The notes beneath the pieces were generated by a model, which was not told the DNA's origin, searched no databases, and saw only the letters and a list, made by a program, of their open reading frames with translations. The position numbers and the translations under genes were made by a program. Of a stretch of 64,000 bases of DNA, positions 12,824 to 24,353 are shown in pieces. Origin of the DNA: Nageia nagi (lineage: Eukaryota; Pinophyta); NCBI GenBank assembly GCA_050084985.1, contig JBITNC010000001.1, forward strand, positions 45,384,001 through 45,448,000. Direction: 5' to 3'. Every line of letters starts with the position of its first letter. Position 1 is the stretch's first letter.

Positions 12824-14890
12824 ATGAATCTATTTTCACTATTATTCATCCCTTTACCTAAAGCTCTTCAAATAATAGCTAGAGAAAATGATAAGACTAG
12901 GATTTTTTCTACCTATGTTCAAAAGATGGATTTAAATGTAGGAAATCCTAAAATTTCCAAAGGGAAGGTTCATTTCAATGATATCCAAAGAAGTGATAGG
13001 TATAACCCTAACCTACCTCTATAAGAACCTCATCTTGATGCTCATAGTGATATTAAATCCATAAGCTATAAAATGAATATTATTGGTGAAACTCCCAATA
13101 GATTTGTTCCTAATGTTGATCAATTTGAATTTGAAAGTGTGAGCTTGAGTAGTCATACTAATATTTTTGATGAAAGTAATGATGAAATTTTTGAATTAGA
13201 TAGAACTCATACTCATGTTAGATCTATATAGGAAGTGTTATCTGATAAAGAAAGGTTGGAATATTTTCTTACTCATAATGATAAAATTGTTATTTATATT
13301 CTAACAAATTATGAGATATTAGAAGAATAATTTGTATCTTTAGAATCATATCATACCTTATTTTCTTATGAGAATGCAATATACATAAAATGAAGGGTTT
13401 CTAATATTGTAAAGGATGATGCTAACGATATTCCAACCTGTGAACATACTGTTGACGATGTGAATGAAATCAAAAGGGAAGACCCTCCTGAGGCAAATGA
13501 AGATGTAACACAATCCTTAGGTGAGGAAATTATTGAAAAAAGTGTTATAGAGGAAAAATATGATGATTACTAACACCTCATTCTCAAACCGAACTTCTTC
13601 ACAAGAGGTAAGTTTTCTAAAAGTTAGACTATTGTACAAGATGATAATCATGATGATGAGCTGTACAAAAAAATTGTAAATATTCTTAATGATTCTTGGA
13701 AGAGAAATCTTGATTGGTAATTAGAATATAATGTTAAAGTTGAAATCCTTCATGAAATATAAGATACTACCCCTTTTCATTTGGATCCTTTCGATAAACA
13801 AATAGAGTTTCTAGTAAAGCTTCTTGATAAAATGGAACATGAAAAGATAAATAGAAAGGACCATTTGTTGTACTTAAAGAAAATAAGCTTAGAAATGCAA
13901 ATGTTCCACCACAAACCCCTCCACCACCCCAACATTTAATGTTCTTAATCAAACCACTCTAATATCTCCTGTTGCCACTTCAATTGAAGATAGGATCAAG
14001 AAATTAGAAATGGAATTGCTTACTGATGATGAGGATGATTTCTGATTCTATTTGAAATGATATTTGATATATAGAATTATTTCTAAAGTGCTTACTGGGA
14101 AAAAGAATACAAAATTTACCAAATTTGATGGTTTGCAAGATCCTAAGATGCATGTTAGAAAATTTCGAGAAGAAGCTATGGAATATATGCATGATAGAGA
14201 TCTTGCTAAATTATTCACACATAGTATGAAAGGTGATGCATTAAAATGGTATTTTATTCTTATTAAAAAGATCATTGATAGGTATGATAATTTGGTTTGT
14301 CAATTTTTAAAGTATATAAGCTATAATATTGCTAAAAAGGTTCATTTCAAAGATTTGTACAAAATCAAGCAATTGCTTAATCAATTTGTGCATGATTTTG
14401 TGAGAGTATGGAAATGTACTACTAATAAAATTAGTATGCATAAACAAGATTTGAAAGATACATTTGCAAATGCTTTGTTACCTGTATATAAGCTATTGGT
14501 TATATCTAATCATGATATGAAATTGGATGAAATGATGGATGTTTTATTTAAAAAAGAGGCTTGTATCAAAAAGTTGTATGCTATACATAATAGTAATGCT
14601 ACAACATATGAAAAGAAAATTCAAATCCCTAAAAATGGTAAGAAAATTGAAGTGAACAATGTTGATCAAAAGAGGTAAGCTAACAATAAACCTAAAAGGA
14701 CATTTACACCAGTGATTGATATTATAGATAATATCCTTAATATGTTGATAGAAGAAGATCTTATTGAGCTTCCACTTATTGTTGAGCCTAAATTCCCCAA
14801 TAGTATGCCTACAAATTTTAGATATGAGAAATTTTGCAATTATCACAGGGTACTTGGACATCTAACAAGAAATTGCAAGAATCTATGACA
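12824..14890 (+). pseudogene. Gypsy-1 gag, degenerate
   Basis: A Gypsy-type Gag in two main frames. An amino-terminal extension (12824-13950) is acidic around 13430-13580 and has only scattered stops. A frame change near 13940 leads to the conserved Gag core at 14064-14678 (KFDGLQDPKMHVRKF and MKGDALKWY, the usual retrotransposon Gag motifs). A CCHC-type zinc knuckle (FCNYHRVLGH...NC) follows at about 14826-14880. No protease, reverse transcriptase or integrase follows, so the element is truncated soon after gag. Confidence 0.78.
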
Positions 14891-16587
14891 TCTTATTTAG
14901 AATTTCATTGATAAAAAAGAAATCAAAATGGATGATAATGTTATTTCCAATGATGGTCCTATGCATCTGGATAATGGATAGCTAGGATGTTCACAAATCC
15001 CTTACTTTCATCACAACCAAGAGGCTATATTGGTATGATTAGCACTTCTAATTATTTAGGTTATTATTTTGTTAAAAAACATGGATGTAGAAATGAAAGC
15101 TCAATGACTAATAGATAAGACATGAAATCCAATGTCACTAATGACATGTACCACTTCTTATATTCTATCGATGACATGGTACAAGCAAAACCTTAGTTAC
15201 CTCTCTTCTTTCTTACCTTTGCAAAATATGTCTAGGTTGCAAAAACACCCTAGGTATATAAGATTATTGCTTGAAACATGAAAATCCTAACTGTAGTGTA
15301 TATTAGCTAGGTTGTTTCTTTACTTGACCCTTGTGGATTGTTGTTCATTGTATGCATGTACTCATTTTATTTTCTATGTCATGATAAATTATCCTCAGAC
15401 TGTTTCTTTATTTTTTTGTTCATGTGATTGAATTCCATACTGCTAGCAATGTGTTCTCCTATTTCATGCTATTAATGATGTCCTTTTCCTAGGATAGAAT
15501 TAAAACCAATAGTATTTCATTAATGTTCATGATAATTTTGATTTGTTGGATTAATAAAAATATAGTTTTCATAGCATTAATAAGAAAAAAACTTGAGTGT
15601 GTTTGATATTGCTTTAATGGGAATTATGGGACCTCACTTGTAGGTTAGCTTTTCTACATTTCTTAATTGAGATTATTTAATGCTTGATCATGTTTGTTAT
15701 GTAACATCACATTGATATGAATTAAATTTCATTTTATAAATTTCAAAAAATTGCATGCATTATCTTTTTATGGATCATATTGAACCTTCTACTTTGTGCT
15801 TAACATATTTTATTCAAACACATTATGCAAATGTAAACAAAATAATTCACATTTATTCATAAAATAAATAAAATGTATCGCATACATTTCAACACAAGTT
15901 TTTGGGCCAAAATAATAATATATATATCTCTCAAAATGATAATTTACAATATGGGGTGGACCAAAACTAGGGCCTAGCTATTGATGGGCACTACTACCAC
16001 TACTGGTAGTATCCCTTGTCCTCTTCCTAACCCTATGACTGCTTTTGCTAGCCCTTAAAAATGACACTCCCTTGAGATGCCATTGGTTGTGATCTCTTCC
16101 CTTAGCCCTATCATATTTTATCTTAAGAGTGGCTATCTCCTTTTGCTCAATCTTGTTCATCTAGCTTTGAATGAAATCCCACTACTAATTAGGTGGGGGA
16201 ATCGTCATTCTCTCCTACAACCTCTTCACAAATTACTCTAAGGTAGCAATCTATGCATCTCAGTCTATAAGTGTAGCTTGCTAATCAGTAACCTAGGCCT
16301 CAAATTATTTCAACCTTGCATTCTCTACCTCGAGGATTGCAATTTGCCTCTCATTCTACCTTGTAAATAATCAATGTAGTATTAAAACCTTAATCATGTT
16401 TGAAATTACTATTTTTTTGAAATGATTAGTCCTTTACCTAGTGCTAACATATCCTTGAGCTACTCTAGGTGCCATGGACACATTGGTCACCTCATCATGA
16501 ACTGCGAGTTCCCCCAAGTGAGCCTCCATGTTGGGATCACTTGTGCCCCTACTGATATCTCTTTCTTAATAAGTATCAAAAGTAAAA
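14891..16587. other. Unassigned sequence between Gypsy-1 gag and leader copy 2
   Basis: No clear gene. A small minus-strand frame at 15978-16160 encodes a basic, Ser/Arg-rich peptide with heptad-like charged residues, preceded upstream in the same direction by other stop-broken coding-like sequence to about 16350; I do not recognise it. At about 16464-16515 (plus) the frame reads CHGHIGHLIMNC, which looks like a lone zinc knuckle of the kind found in retroelement Gag proteins. The rest is AT-rich and featureless. Confidence 0.4.
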
Positions 16588-17084
16588 AACCACTGCTGGA
16601 TCTAAAATCTCCACCTGTTATTGAAATGCACCACCGCCCATCATGGATCTTCCCAACCCTCCCTTCATCTCCCACGCATCCCTCTGCAACTCATCCCTCC
16701 TCTCCTATTCTCCCTTTTAAATTAAATCCAATGTATTTAAATTTACGCATTGGTAAAAGTCAATCTTTAAATTCCCTATGTCTCTTAAATGTTTTGTCCT
16801 CCACATTAATGAAGATGGTTCAAGGAGGTTGCCACTTGCAAGTGTAAGCAAGTGACATTAATTCTTTGTTTTAATTTTGCAAACATACTTGGTACCAGTT
16901 TAAAATTCCTAATTTTTTAAGTTGACATTTTTTCAAAAGGTAGTATTTTTTTTTAATTGACATTTAAAGTTTTCTATTACGAGGGAGAATTATTTTTTTT
17001 TTCCTTTTAAAAAAAAATTTATTTGTTTCAAATAAAGAATTTTTTTTAAAGATAACTTTTTGAGTGAAGAAACTGGGAAGACGA

Positions 17085-17335
17085 ATTGATGGATAGAGGA
17101 GTTGGAGAGATGGGTAGTTCAAAGCTCTTGGATACGAGAGGCCCAGGTTCAAAACTCTCTACCCTTAAAAGTTGAAACATACCTAAAATCCTATCGAGTT
17201 GATGGTAGGTACGGATAAAGTAGGGATCATGCCCTTAGTGGAATTTTATGTCATGGATGCTCCTCAATCACAAATCTAAGCTTAAGAGTTCATGGTGCCC
17301 TATATCAAGGGACAAAACTCAAAAACAAAAATGGA
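17085..17335 (+). mobile_element. Possible tRNA-derived SINE
   Basis: Within the extra segment of leader copy 2, TGGGTAGTTCAAAGCTC is followed about 30 bp later by GGTTCAAAACTC. This arrangement resembles the A and B boxes of a tRNA-like RNA polymerase III promoter, preceded by AGAGGCCCA as in many plant SINE heads. A non-coding body continues to an A-rich end near 17335. It could equally be chance similarity; no target duplication was found. Confidence 0.33.
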
Positions 17336-17600
17336 AGGAATTTTTTTCTTAAGAGTTATTTATTTATTTTTTTTAAAGTGAAAGACTCTATTATGCTAAA
17401 TTTGTTTCTCTCTCCTTAATATTTATTAAAAAAAAGGAGGGGGAGAACATTAAGTGTCATTTTTTGTTAAAAAAAGGGGGGAGAGATTAATCCTTTTTTA
17501 ATTATTATTACTTTAAATAAAGTGATGGATTTGTACAAATATTTTTTCTTCTCTTGTTCTAACCTTTTTTTTGAAATGAAAATAGAAAGTGTTATTTATG

Positions 17601-17858
17601 ATGTCTTCTAAGCATAGGAAAGTAAGGAGCCCTATTTCAAAAATAGAGATAATTGAGAAGAAAAAGAACAAGATTTAAAAGAAAGGAAAGAAGAAAGAAT
17701 ATGAAGACAAAATTTTAAAGTGGTCAATTATTGTAAGACAAAGGAATGAAGTCATAACGTGCATGCTTCACTTTCAAACTCACTACATAGTGGACTTTAA
17801 TGCTTTTATGGCTGAAGAAATGACTCTTTCCCTTGATTTAACCTTTCTTTTATGCTAA
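17601..17858 (+). pseudogene. Leader small ORF, copy 2
   Basis: Begins MSSKHRKVR like copy 1, with the same internal stop at codon 26, then SIIV and FMAEEMTLSLDL. A deletion near 17843 removes the ancestral stop context, so the frame ends slightly later at 17858, in frame. Its near identity to copy 1 reflects recent duplication of the leader and is not independent evidence of selection. Confidence 0.5.
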
Positions 17859-18189
17859 GTTGCTAAGACATGTTGATATTGAGCATATTGTAAAGCTCCT
17901 AGAACCTTGTTATGTAACTAATCCAAAATTAAGGAAACTACTAACCTTATCGTTGTGTGTAGTTATCCTTCTTATTTGTGGTTAAACAATCAATAAATGC
18001 TCAAATTAAGTTAAGTCAATGGTAATATTTACACTAAATTAAAATACTAACTACAAACACTAACCGTAAATGCTAACTTTATTTGTAGATTAGCACTTAC
18101 TAACCTTCAAACTACTTAAGATTAAACAAAGTGCACTAATATGATTTACAATCTTGTGACACTAACTTACAACTTACTAATTATAAATT

Positions 18190-18291
18190 ATCTCACTTAT
18201 GTGTGATTGAGTGATTGTCTCTTGAGTTTTTATTTAGAAGTTGAAGAACACTCCAAGGTGATCTTGGGTGTAGGAGGATTGATCTCTTTCA
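18190..18291 (+). repeat. Terminal LTR tail of Copia-2
   Basis: 102 bp matching the end of the Copia-2 5' LTR (from about 6090 to 6196), ending GATCTCTTTCA. It is not followed by a primer-binding site but directly by Copia-1 gag on the minus strand. It therefore marks the 3' boundary of the nested insertion. Confidence 0.8.
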
Positions 18292-18994
18292 CTTTATTTC
18301 CACATTTCCTACCATTCTTATGAGCATGAGAAGACCCCTTATTATGCTTCTTTTTATGTGAGGCTTGATTGCTCCTAATGCAATGTTATGATCCTTTGGA
18401 GTAGACCCAAAAATTTCTTATTTATGGTCACTTTATGCTTTAAGAGGAGCATAGAGAGATTCTATAAAGAGAAGGGTCCTCTTCATCATCTAGCCTAGTT
18501 TTAATAATAGTCACAAAGTGGCTGAATTTGGATGAGAGGCTTTGAAGGATGATGAATACTATGAATTCATAATTAATTCAATTACAATCGTAACCAACAA
18601 GTTGGGTCTTAATATCAATAATATTGATAAAAAATATTACTACACTCTCATCCTCCCCTTGATGAGTTTTCAAAAGTTGTTGGAGGATGGTGAACCTCCT
18701 AGAAAACTTTGACCCAAAGTAAATTTTTTTAAGTCAATCCTAAGCCTCTTTTGCATAAGTTGCAATTGAGATCATAAGCAAGACTTCATCTGAGATTGCA
18801 CAGAAAATCATTAAGGTTTCCAATTTAGTTTTGTAGTTATAAGTCTCTAGGGATTTTCCTTCTATCAAAACCACTTGATTTTCACTAATAGTTTGCCAAA
18901 GTTTACAATCTTGAAGCTTCATTTTCATCCTTGGTTTTCAAATTATAAAATTGGAACCATAAAGGATGTGTTTTGGTGAAAATGAGTCACCCAT
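18292..18994 (-). pseudogene. Copia-1 gag, amino-terminal half, degenerate
   Basis: Starts MGDSFSPKHILYGSNF at 18994 and contains KLWQTISENQ, ISDEVLLMIS and RRFTILQQLL, all matching the Gag starts of Copia-2 and Copia-6. An early in-frame TGA follows NFII. At the two positions where Copia-2 and Copia-6 both have stops, this copy has CAA (18680-18682) and AAA, giving the likely ancestral reading. Confidence 0.8.
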
Positions 18995-19738
18995 TTTCTA
19001 CAAAAGAGGATGAATTTAGATAAAAACTTTAAGAAAGTATCAATATTAAACTTTGTAAAAAAATTACAAGTTAACCAAGTAACCAATCAAATTGTCCAAT
19101 CAACCAAAGTAACATGTTAATTAGAACAACTTTCTCAAAAGCACACTTTGTAAAAAATTTCCAAGTTAATCAATCAAGTTAATAACTAAACCAAGTAACC
19201 AATCAAATTGTCCAACCAACATTGTAGTATAAACCAAAGTAACCAAACATGTTAAATTGAATGACCTTGTAAGAAAAAGTTAACCAACTTCTTCATCATT
19301 TTTGCAATTGTAAAAATTGTATAACTTTGTGCAATTGTAAGTTGCTCTTTTATTAGCATTGCAATTTTTTAGTAAATTATAGTTTGTAAGTTAGGAACTT
19401 TGTAGTTTATAAGTTAGTAACTTTGTTGTTTTTACATTGTGTTAGTAGCATGTAATTGTAAATTGTGTTAGTATCTTGTAATTGCACTTATTATTTTGAT
19501 ACCAAATTGGTTTGTAGATTAGTAAAATCAAATTTATAATTATTGGTTAGTGCACTTTACCTTAAGTTTAGCATATGTCCATTGTATTGAGCCACTAAAA
19601 AAAGGAACAACTACACAACAAAGGGTTAGTAGTTTCCTTGGTTAGTGGTTAGTTTACATGGAAAAGATCTAAAAGCTTGTACAAAATGGTCTAACATAAG
19701 ATTCCTAACATCTCAAAAAGTAAAAAACACAAACTAAC

Positions 19739-19978
19739 TTAAGGGAAATACAAATTTAGAGGATGAGCCATCTCTATGGCCATAAACTCATTTGGTTGAG
19801 TTGTGTGATGATTCTAAAAAAGTCTCATAGTATGGTTTATTTAATCTACAATTATTGATCATTTATTTGACTTGACTTATTATCTCTTCTTTACCTTCAT
19901 CCAAAGTTGATCCTTCCTTTTCTTGATCACCTTCATTCTTGTAATAGGGTACCTTATTTTCCTATGCTTAGAAGACAT
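19739..19978 (-). pseudogene. Leader small ORF, copy 3 (Copia-1)
   Basis: On the minus strand the ATG at 19978 opens MSSKHRKIRYPI, continues basic, then SIIV, NEFMAIEM and ends ...LYFP-stop at 19739 (80 codons, five internal stops). The start, frame, motif spacing and terminal Pro-stop coincide with copy 1 in Copia-2, although the DNA has diverged widely. This makes a shared ancestral coding frame more likely than chance. Confidence 0.5.
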
Positions 19979-20639
19979 TATGAAATGATCCTATTTGCAA
20001 TTGTGAAGACAAGGTTAAAATAACTTTCTCAAAAAATTAATAGCTTACTCAAAGGTAAAATTCCCCTTAAATTTTTGAGAAAGAAAAAAAATAATAAACC
20101 TTGCTTAAATTCCCCTCTTAAAAAAATACCTGTTAGACAAATTCACCCTTCAAAAAATATTTAACTCCCCTTTTATTTTTTTTAAAAAAATGATAAGGAA
20201 TTTTCCCCTTTTAAAAACAAATCCTGTAGAGAAAAAATTAATTAAACTCCCCCTTATTTTAGAATTCTCCCTTTTAATTTTTTTTTTTAAAATTTCTCCT
20301 TTAAAAATTAATCCCATTTTAAAAAAAATAACTCCCAATTTTGAAAAATAACTTCCCATGGGAAAAAATTAGTCACAAAGAATTTCCCTCTAACTCCCAA
20401 CTTAAAAAAATAACTTCTAAATAATTACCCATTTTTTAAGATAAAATTAAATAAACTTCAAAATATTTATCTCAATTGATAAGTCACTTTCATAAGACTT
20501 GCAAGTAAGTGCATTTAATGCACTGTAAAGGAGTAAGTTCCTTCATTTATTCATTAGTCTCATCCAAATAGTAGGGAAAAAATATTTCACCAAAATGGAA
20601 AAGACACATTTCCTTAAAGCTTGCATCAACTTCAAAGAA

Positions 20640-21170
20640 ATTGCAATAAGGGTTATACATACAAAAAAAATTTAATAACAAATAATGGAGGGGAGAAGGG
20701 GTGTAATACTACTATTAGAGAGAGCATGCATAGAGAGGAGGGGTGAGGTTGATGGAGGTGATACATGGGATCAAATAGGGGATACGAAAGGTTTTGATGC
20801 GAGTTAGGGGTGGGGAGTTGGTGCATGCATAGGATGCACAAAGGGGGAGGGTTGAAGGAGGGGATTAGGATGGGGAGGGGCCACGTTAGGTGGTGAGGGG
20901 GGGTAAGAGGCATGTGAAGCATGTAGGAGCGGTGAGGGATTAGGGAACATAAGGGGGAGGTAAGGTAGAGGGACTAGGGTGATGGTTGGGGCACTTTGGG
21001 TGCATAATGATAGGTGAGGAGTGTGAGCAAGGGGCAAGCTAACACTAGGGGGCACAAGATGGGCGAGTGATGGGTAGTGTTTAGTTAGGGGAAGATCAAG
21101 GGAGTAGGGAGAGGTTTAGGGATTGATTGGCAAGTAGGGTTTTTGCTAAGGGTGATTTCCAAGTGTAATT
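20640..21170 (-). other. Pyrimidine/proline-rich insert in the Copia-1 leader
   Basis: On the minus strand this is a C- and T-rich island in otherwise AT-rich leader. An open frame at 21055-20804 encodes 83 residues rich in Pro, Ser, Leu and His, and a second overlaps it at 20922-20653. The bias makes open frames likely by chance and I recognise no domain. It occupies the same relative place (upstream of the small ORF) as the GC-rich insert of Copia-2. The rest of the leader (18995-19738, 19979-20639, 21171-22184) is AT-rich with nothing else identified. Confidence 0.5.
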
Positions 21171-22199
21171 CATAAAAAAAACTTTGTTTCTTTAATGTTT
21201 ATTTTTATTTATATATACAAAACAATTTCTTAAAAAATATTTTTAATAAATCTTTGATGGATGTATAATAAAATGTCTTTTTTTATTATTTCAATAACAT
21301 GTATAAAAAATACATATTATTTAAAAAATAATATAATACATATTGAAATTGTACATTAACTTTTTGTCATATTTTTTTTACAAAAAAATGATAATAGCAT
21401 GTATATATGGTAAAAAATGTGCAAAAATTCAATATTGTAAAAACATTTGCAAATCTATACTACTAACAAGCTTCTATTTTTTTAAGTTGCAACTAACAAA
21501 AAATATTAGATTTTAACAGAATTTATTTAACATAAAGTATGTTAGAAAAAAATTGCATAACAAAGTAAATTTTTACAAAAATAATTACAACTAACAAATA
21601 GAAGAATGTTAGTATAAATTTGCATAGCAATATATTATTACACCTTAAGCTATTCTTACACCATAAAATTATAACTAACATAAAAGTTAGTATAAACAAA
21701 ATATTATATAACATAGTGCTCCATTTTTATGTTGAGAAATGTAACTACAATGGCAGCTGGGGGGTGGAGGAGCCAAAATGTTGTGTCATTTGTCCGGTCA
21801 TAAATATTTGGCCAACTATTTTGATTTTATTAATAATTTAATATAAAGCTAACTATATTAATTTTAATAAATATTTTTTATATATAAATGAAATTTTTAA
21901 TCAATTTCAAATCATAAAATAAAATTAATTAGAATTCAACTATATAACAATTTGTTATATCCAAAATAAGCATCTTTGAAATAATATCTCTTAGCATTTC
22001 TTGATATATAAGAGGTTATATCAAAGCCAGTAAGCAAATATTTGCACAAGAATTATACATGTAACTAAAAAAATGTTAGTAAAATTGAAAATAATCTTCA
22101 AAACAATGAAAGAGAGGTTATACCTTAAGCTTGACTTTACCTCACCAATGAAGTAGGAAGAAGAGTAGCAAAGCCTCCAAAGAAGGCTATGCTACCACT

Positions 22200-22731
22200 T
22201 GAAAGCTCCTACACCCAAGATCACCTTGGAATGTTCCTTTACTTCTAAGAAACAACTCAAGAATACTCTCAATAACTCAATCATGCATTTGTAAGATAAG
22301 CATGTATAGTGTTTCCTCTCTTATCAAGAGAGTACTACACTTTAAGCTAAATTCTATTACTTCTCAAGATACAAGACTCTCTTACAATTCTATACTACCA
22401 TTATCTCCTTCTATCCTTCTTCACACTAAGAGCATTATAATGTTACAAAATAGAGTGAATAATAATTGAGGAGAGACCTCAATTTGTAGAAAAAAAATCC
22501 CACTTTGGATCACACTTTTACCCAAGGGGAATGCCATTATTCAAAGCATAAGGATAGCGAACATATGGGATAAGTTTCATTACTTAATTCGCTAAATACT
22601 TAAAAGATATTTAGGAACACTTTTAAGTATCTAGTGGATTAAATAGAGAATTACATAAGGAGAAAGAATATTATTCTTTAGATACCTTTCTAAAGAATAA
22701 TTTATACAATAGTGTATTATATGTTCTAACA
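22200..22731 (-). repeat. 5' LTR of Copia-1
   Basis: 532 bp, TGTTAGAAC at 22731 to GCTTTCA at 22200 on the minus strand, matching 1562-2097 throughout. TGGTAGCATAGCC follows the LTR in the downstream direction (22197-22185), homologous to the Copia-2 primer site, and the leader that follows is also similar to the start of the Copia-2 leader. This fixes it as the 5' LTR. Confidence 0.83.
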
Positions 22732-22739
22732 ACCCCCAA

Positions 22740-24353
22740 CGTCCATGCTCGACATCTAAGGTTGCTTGAAAACTCTAATGTACCTAAGGAATGCCTTCAT
22801 CTAAAACATGGTATTTCTTCATGCTTTCTTCTTCAACTTTATCCTCTTGTACTTCCTCTTTTTGTTCATCATCATAAATAACCATGTTGACTATTTTTCA
22901 AATGTCTTCATTTTCCTCTTCTGTTTCCTCTTCATATTCATATTCAATTTCTTTTTTAGTATCTTGAGGAAGGGATGCATCATATTTTGATTGTATTGAG
23001 CTAACCTATATAAAAGAATCAAACATATCTCCAAAAGCACATGTAGTAATATTAGCATTAATAAACCAATTCTAGAAAATATTTTGGATAATCTCTCTAT
23101 GATAATCAAATTTCATACATAAATCATATAAGCTAATTTTACTAGAAAAAAAATCACAATCATGAAAGGGTTAGTCTTACCTCCCTTCTTACCCTATTGT
23201 GCATGGGCACCATATTCAATAAGAATAAACATATTGATCATATTTTTACATCCTTCATCATCAAATTGTTCTACACTTTCTGTATCAAATTCCTCATTGG
23301 TAACATAATTAATTTTTCCATTTTCTAAAAGTTTATGTAATTTCTTCTTAATTTCAACACACCCATAGTGGAATGGCCTTTGAATTGATGATACAAATTA
23401 TGATTATTCTCTTTATACTAATGGGGATTCTCTTTATATTCACCATATTCTCTTCCCTTTTTAGGCTCTATTAATCCCTTTGCTAAATAATCTTTAAAAC
23501 TTTGTATGGGAGCTACAGGGAGCTTGTAAATGGTTTCCTTTCCTTTTTCTCTTTTACATGGTTTAACTATATTTATTTGGTTATCCTCTTTCCTTTGATA
23601 TGAATTTTTATGATTATCCTTGTTAGAAGATGTATAATTAAGTTGACCAAATCTTAATATAAACTTTTCTTTCTCAATAAGCATGTGAACCTATCCATAA
23701 AAAGGACCTATAATACAATCAAGATCATAAGCTCCAAGAATGGGATTAATGTTGTTAAGAAATATCTTTGCAACAAATTTCTCATCCATAATTTATCCTA
23801 TTTATCTCCAAATATTCACATATCATTTCACAAACTTATTTAATCTTTCAGATTGACCTTTCTTACAATGAATCAAATATGTTAAATCAAGAGGCTTTTG
23901 AATATTGCATTAGAAATGACTTTTGAACTTATCTTTTAGCTACTAAAAAGAGGTAATTGAAGCAAGTCTCAAGTTATGAAACCATTTTCTTTCATCACCA
24001 ATCAAACTCATAAGAAAGTATTTAGCCTTTAACTAATCATTCTTCCATACTTTAGCTCCATGATATAGTCATATCCCTAAAGATTACATAATTGGATCTC
24101 CTTTACCATTAAATTTCTCTAATTCATGTTCCTTATCTGTACCAATGAGAATAACATTTTTGATCTCCACACTAAAAGGATTTCCTTTATCTTCAATGCT
24201 AATGATACTCATTCATAACTTATTTTGAAGTAAATTTATCTTTCTTTTCAACTGTCTAAATTATTCTATTATGGCATTCAAAGATGTATCCCCAATGTTA
24301 GCGTTATCCCCAACATTAGTGTTAGCATGATATTGCCCTACTAATGTTGCCAT
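22740..24353 (-). pseudogene. Gypsy-2 gag, degenerate
   Basis: On the minus strand a Gag begins MATLVGQYHANTN at 24353. The core at about 24130-23790 includes KYFLMSLIGDERKWFHNL and QSERLNKFVK, recognisable as a retrotransposon Gag with several stops. A decayed zinc knuckle (YHQFKGHST, cysteines mutated) lies near 23340-23400, and the carboxy-terminal end near 22990-22760 is very Glu-rich. No pol follows; it is cut where the Copia-1 LTR begins. Confidence 0.72.

Larger units (their letters stand above)
16588..18188 (+). repeat. Second copy of the Copia-2 leader
   Basis: Direct repeat of 7340-8047. From 17525 to 18188 it is nearly identical to 7388-8047, apart from a short deletion near 17843 and a few indels. 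The part before 16648 matches 7340-7393. It carries 882 extra bases (16649-17530) relative to copy 1, and both breakpoints carry the hexamer ATGGAT. It stops at 18188 and is joined directly to the last 102 bp of an LTR. Confidence 0.85.
5727..18291 (+). mobile_element. Copia-2, rearranged Copia element nested in Copia-1 gag
   Basis: Plus-strand Copia element whose 5' LTR (5727-6196) and terminal LTR tail (18190-18291) abut the two broken ends of Copia-1 gag. Within it come a long leader, gag-pol to 12032, then Gypsy-1 (from 12033), unassigned sequence, a second copy of the leader (16588-18188) and the last 102 bp of an LTR. Flanking pentamers are GTTTG (5722-5726) and CTTTA (18292-18296), matching at three of five bases; this would be a decayed target duplication at best. 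The order after 12032 cannot come from simple insertion alone. Confidence 0.7.
18292..22731 (-). mobile_element. Copia-1, 5' part
   Basis: Minus strand: 5' LTR (22731 to 22200), primer-binding site, long leader, then the Gag amino-terminal half, cut at 18292 by Copia-2. The gag sequence here and that ending at 5726 join into a continuous Gag middle region when compared with the corresponding gag of Copia-2 near 9000-9110. Confidence 0.82.

Noticed and set aside
17111-17157. A functional tRNA gene
   Set aside because: Only box-like motifs are present; no cloverleaf with paired acceptor and anticodon arms could be drawn.
20653-21055. Proline-rich proteins on the minus strand
   Set aside because: The frames arise from a C/T-rich low-complexity tract; there is no domain, and two overlapping frames are equally open.
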